Positions 62,826-64,000 of a stretch of DNA of 64,000 bases are shown piece by piece. Both the position numbers and the translations under genes were made by a program. Numbering within the stretch: position 1 is the stretch's first letter; the number at the start of each line of letters is the position of its first letter. A model generated the notes under the pieces. The model worked only from the letters and a program-made list of their open reading frames with translations. It was not told the DNA's origin and ran no database searches. Origin of the DNA: Ursus arctos (Eukaryota > Chordata > Mammalia > Carnivora > Ursidae); contig NW_026622952.1 in assembly GCF_023065955.2 (NCBI RefSeq), positions 31,110,313-31,174,312 on the forward strand. The letters run 5' to 3'.

Positions 62826-62975
62826 ATTATTTCATTCAAAAAGTATTTATTAGGCACCAACTGTACGTCATGTGTATTACTAGAAATGCTTGATGCATTA
62901 GGAGGCATTACCCGATTCCCATCCTGCTTTCATAGAATTTATAATCCAGTCAGGGAAAAAGGTTAAAGTATATGC
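62826..62975 (+). repeat. Old interspersed repeat, 'ATTCAACAAATATTTATTGAG' class (copy D)
   Basis: The best preserved copy: 'tcattcaaaaagtatttatt', 'aggcaccaactgtacgtcat', 'gtattactagaaatgcttga' and 'cccatcctgctttcatagaa'. Confidence 0.6.
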
Positions 62976-64000
62976 TAGTATTATCCAAAGCACCAGTAGT
63001 AGCTGTTAGAAGACAACTTCAGAACACCAGTCTTATTTCTTTTATTCAACACTGTAATTCATATTGTTTAAAGTAAAGCTATTCTTTTCTATATAGAATT
63101 ATTATACTGTTCACATGCCCGGAATAAACAACTGGCACTAAGGGCATAATTTTCATCCAGGTAATGATTACTTTGCAGAATAAGGGAGTTTGTATTATAT
63201 CATTTTCTGTTGACGACCAAAGTATTCCTTCTATTAGAGGCAATGGGACTATAAGTAACAGGGCAGATTTTTTAAATGGTAAGAAAGAAAATTAAGAACA
63301 CACAAGCAAAATATAATGTAATTCAAAACTTGAAAATGAACAAATTGGGTCTACATTTTCATGTGTATTTAAAATATTCATAATAATTCATCTCTTCCAA
63401 TAATTATATGATTCCTAATGGTTTTTTTACAAATCATTGCTAAGCACATCACCAACAGATTTATATCTCATGCCTTGCTGTCATTTCAAATTTAATTTTT
63501 ATTGCACAGGATTGTTTGAAATTAATAAAAATAATTGCAACAGTGTTTTCATTTTAATTTCAGTTATATACTCGTAAGACATATATTATACATTTCAAAC
63601 TTATTTCTAGTGATTGAAATTTATAAATGATTAAAATAATCACTAGAATTGTCTGTATTTAGTGGTGTCAGCTACTTACTCTTTTGACTTTTTCAACATA
63701 AATTTGATTTCATCTTCATTTAAGCAAAACTCTATCCTAAAATGTGCTCTTCTTAATGCAGTAGTGCGTGCATGTGTTTGTGTGTTTGTGTGTGTCATAT
63801 ATATAGAGAGAGTTTTTGTTATGTAAAAGGAAAGCTAAATATATTTTGAAAAAGGCAAATTTTTCGAGTTCTAAGAACTAATCAAGAAATGTTTGAATTG
63901 ACTGTTTCATCTCTATCAGTAAATCCGAAAGTAGCAAGAAAGAAAATAAAAAGTCATCCACTGATTTAGCTTGTACCTACTATAATGTGGGGTGAATCAG
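62976..64000. other. AT-rich interval, nothing recognised
   Basis: Only a short TG/TA-rich simple tract at about 63764-63810 stands out. No gene is seen. Confidence 0.45.

Overview
This window looks like a gene-poor stretch of a mammalian nuclear genome, very probably from a caniform carnivore (bear, seal or mustelid-like). The main evidence is the repeats. Many copies of a tRNA-Lys-derived CAN SINE (SINEC) start with a GGGGCGCCTGGGTGGC-type head and carry pol III A and B boxes, a CT-rich body and an AATAAA-rich A tail. Alongside them are carnivore-type L1 3' ends and older MIR, L2 and L1M relics. The background is AT-rich, reading frames are short and stop-ridden, and I found no intact protein-coding gene, tRNA, rRNA or CRISPR array. 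The species cannot be fixed from this alone.

Layout. 1-6.3 kb: three young SINEs with perfect target-site duplications (TSDs) and a 5'-inverted L1 copy. 6.3-17.4 kb: AT-rich sequence with a (CA)19 microsatellite, L2-like LINE relics (about 11-13 kb), two SINE remnants and a strong inverted repeat at 16.93 kb. 17.49-19.53 kb: the only GC-rich island, a broken intronless pseudogene of TACC3 (a transforming acidic coiled-coil protein). 21.4-24.6 kb: two MIRs and two SINEs, one with a duplicated tail. 25.1-31.9 kb: a long ancient minus-strand L1M element interrupted by a younger L1, two SINEs and a ~100 bp CCTT microsatellite. 31.9-34.2 kb: no recognised repeat. 34.2-41.7 kb: another L1 3' end, a minus-strand L1M ORF2 fragment, MIRs and three SINEs. 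41.7-56.7 kb: old LINE fragments, MIRs, three SINEs and a short L1 3' end. 57.8-61.5 kb: a decayed ERVL-type endogenous retrovirus pol relic, with a young SINE inside it. 61.5-64 kb: MIRs and an old unclassified repeat.

Nothing here works together as a pathway. The window records retrotransposition over time: MIR, L2, L1M and ERVL are oldest, carnivore L1s and older SINEs intermediate, and the TSD-flanked SINEs youngest. Family names come from recognised sequence patterns, not a database search, and boundaries of old elements are approximate to tens of bases. I found no convincing undescribed biological system. The items most worth checking are the TACC3 pseudogene, the twin-primed L1, a SINE whose tail and TSD were duplicated in tandem, a 41 bp SINE stub, and microsatellites at the same internal site of two L1 copies.
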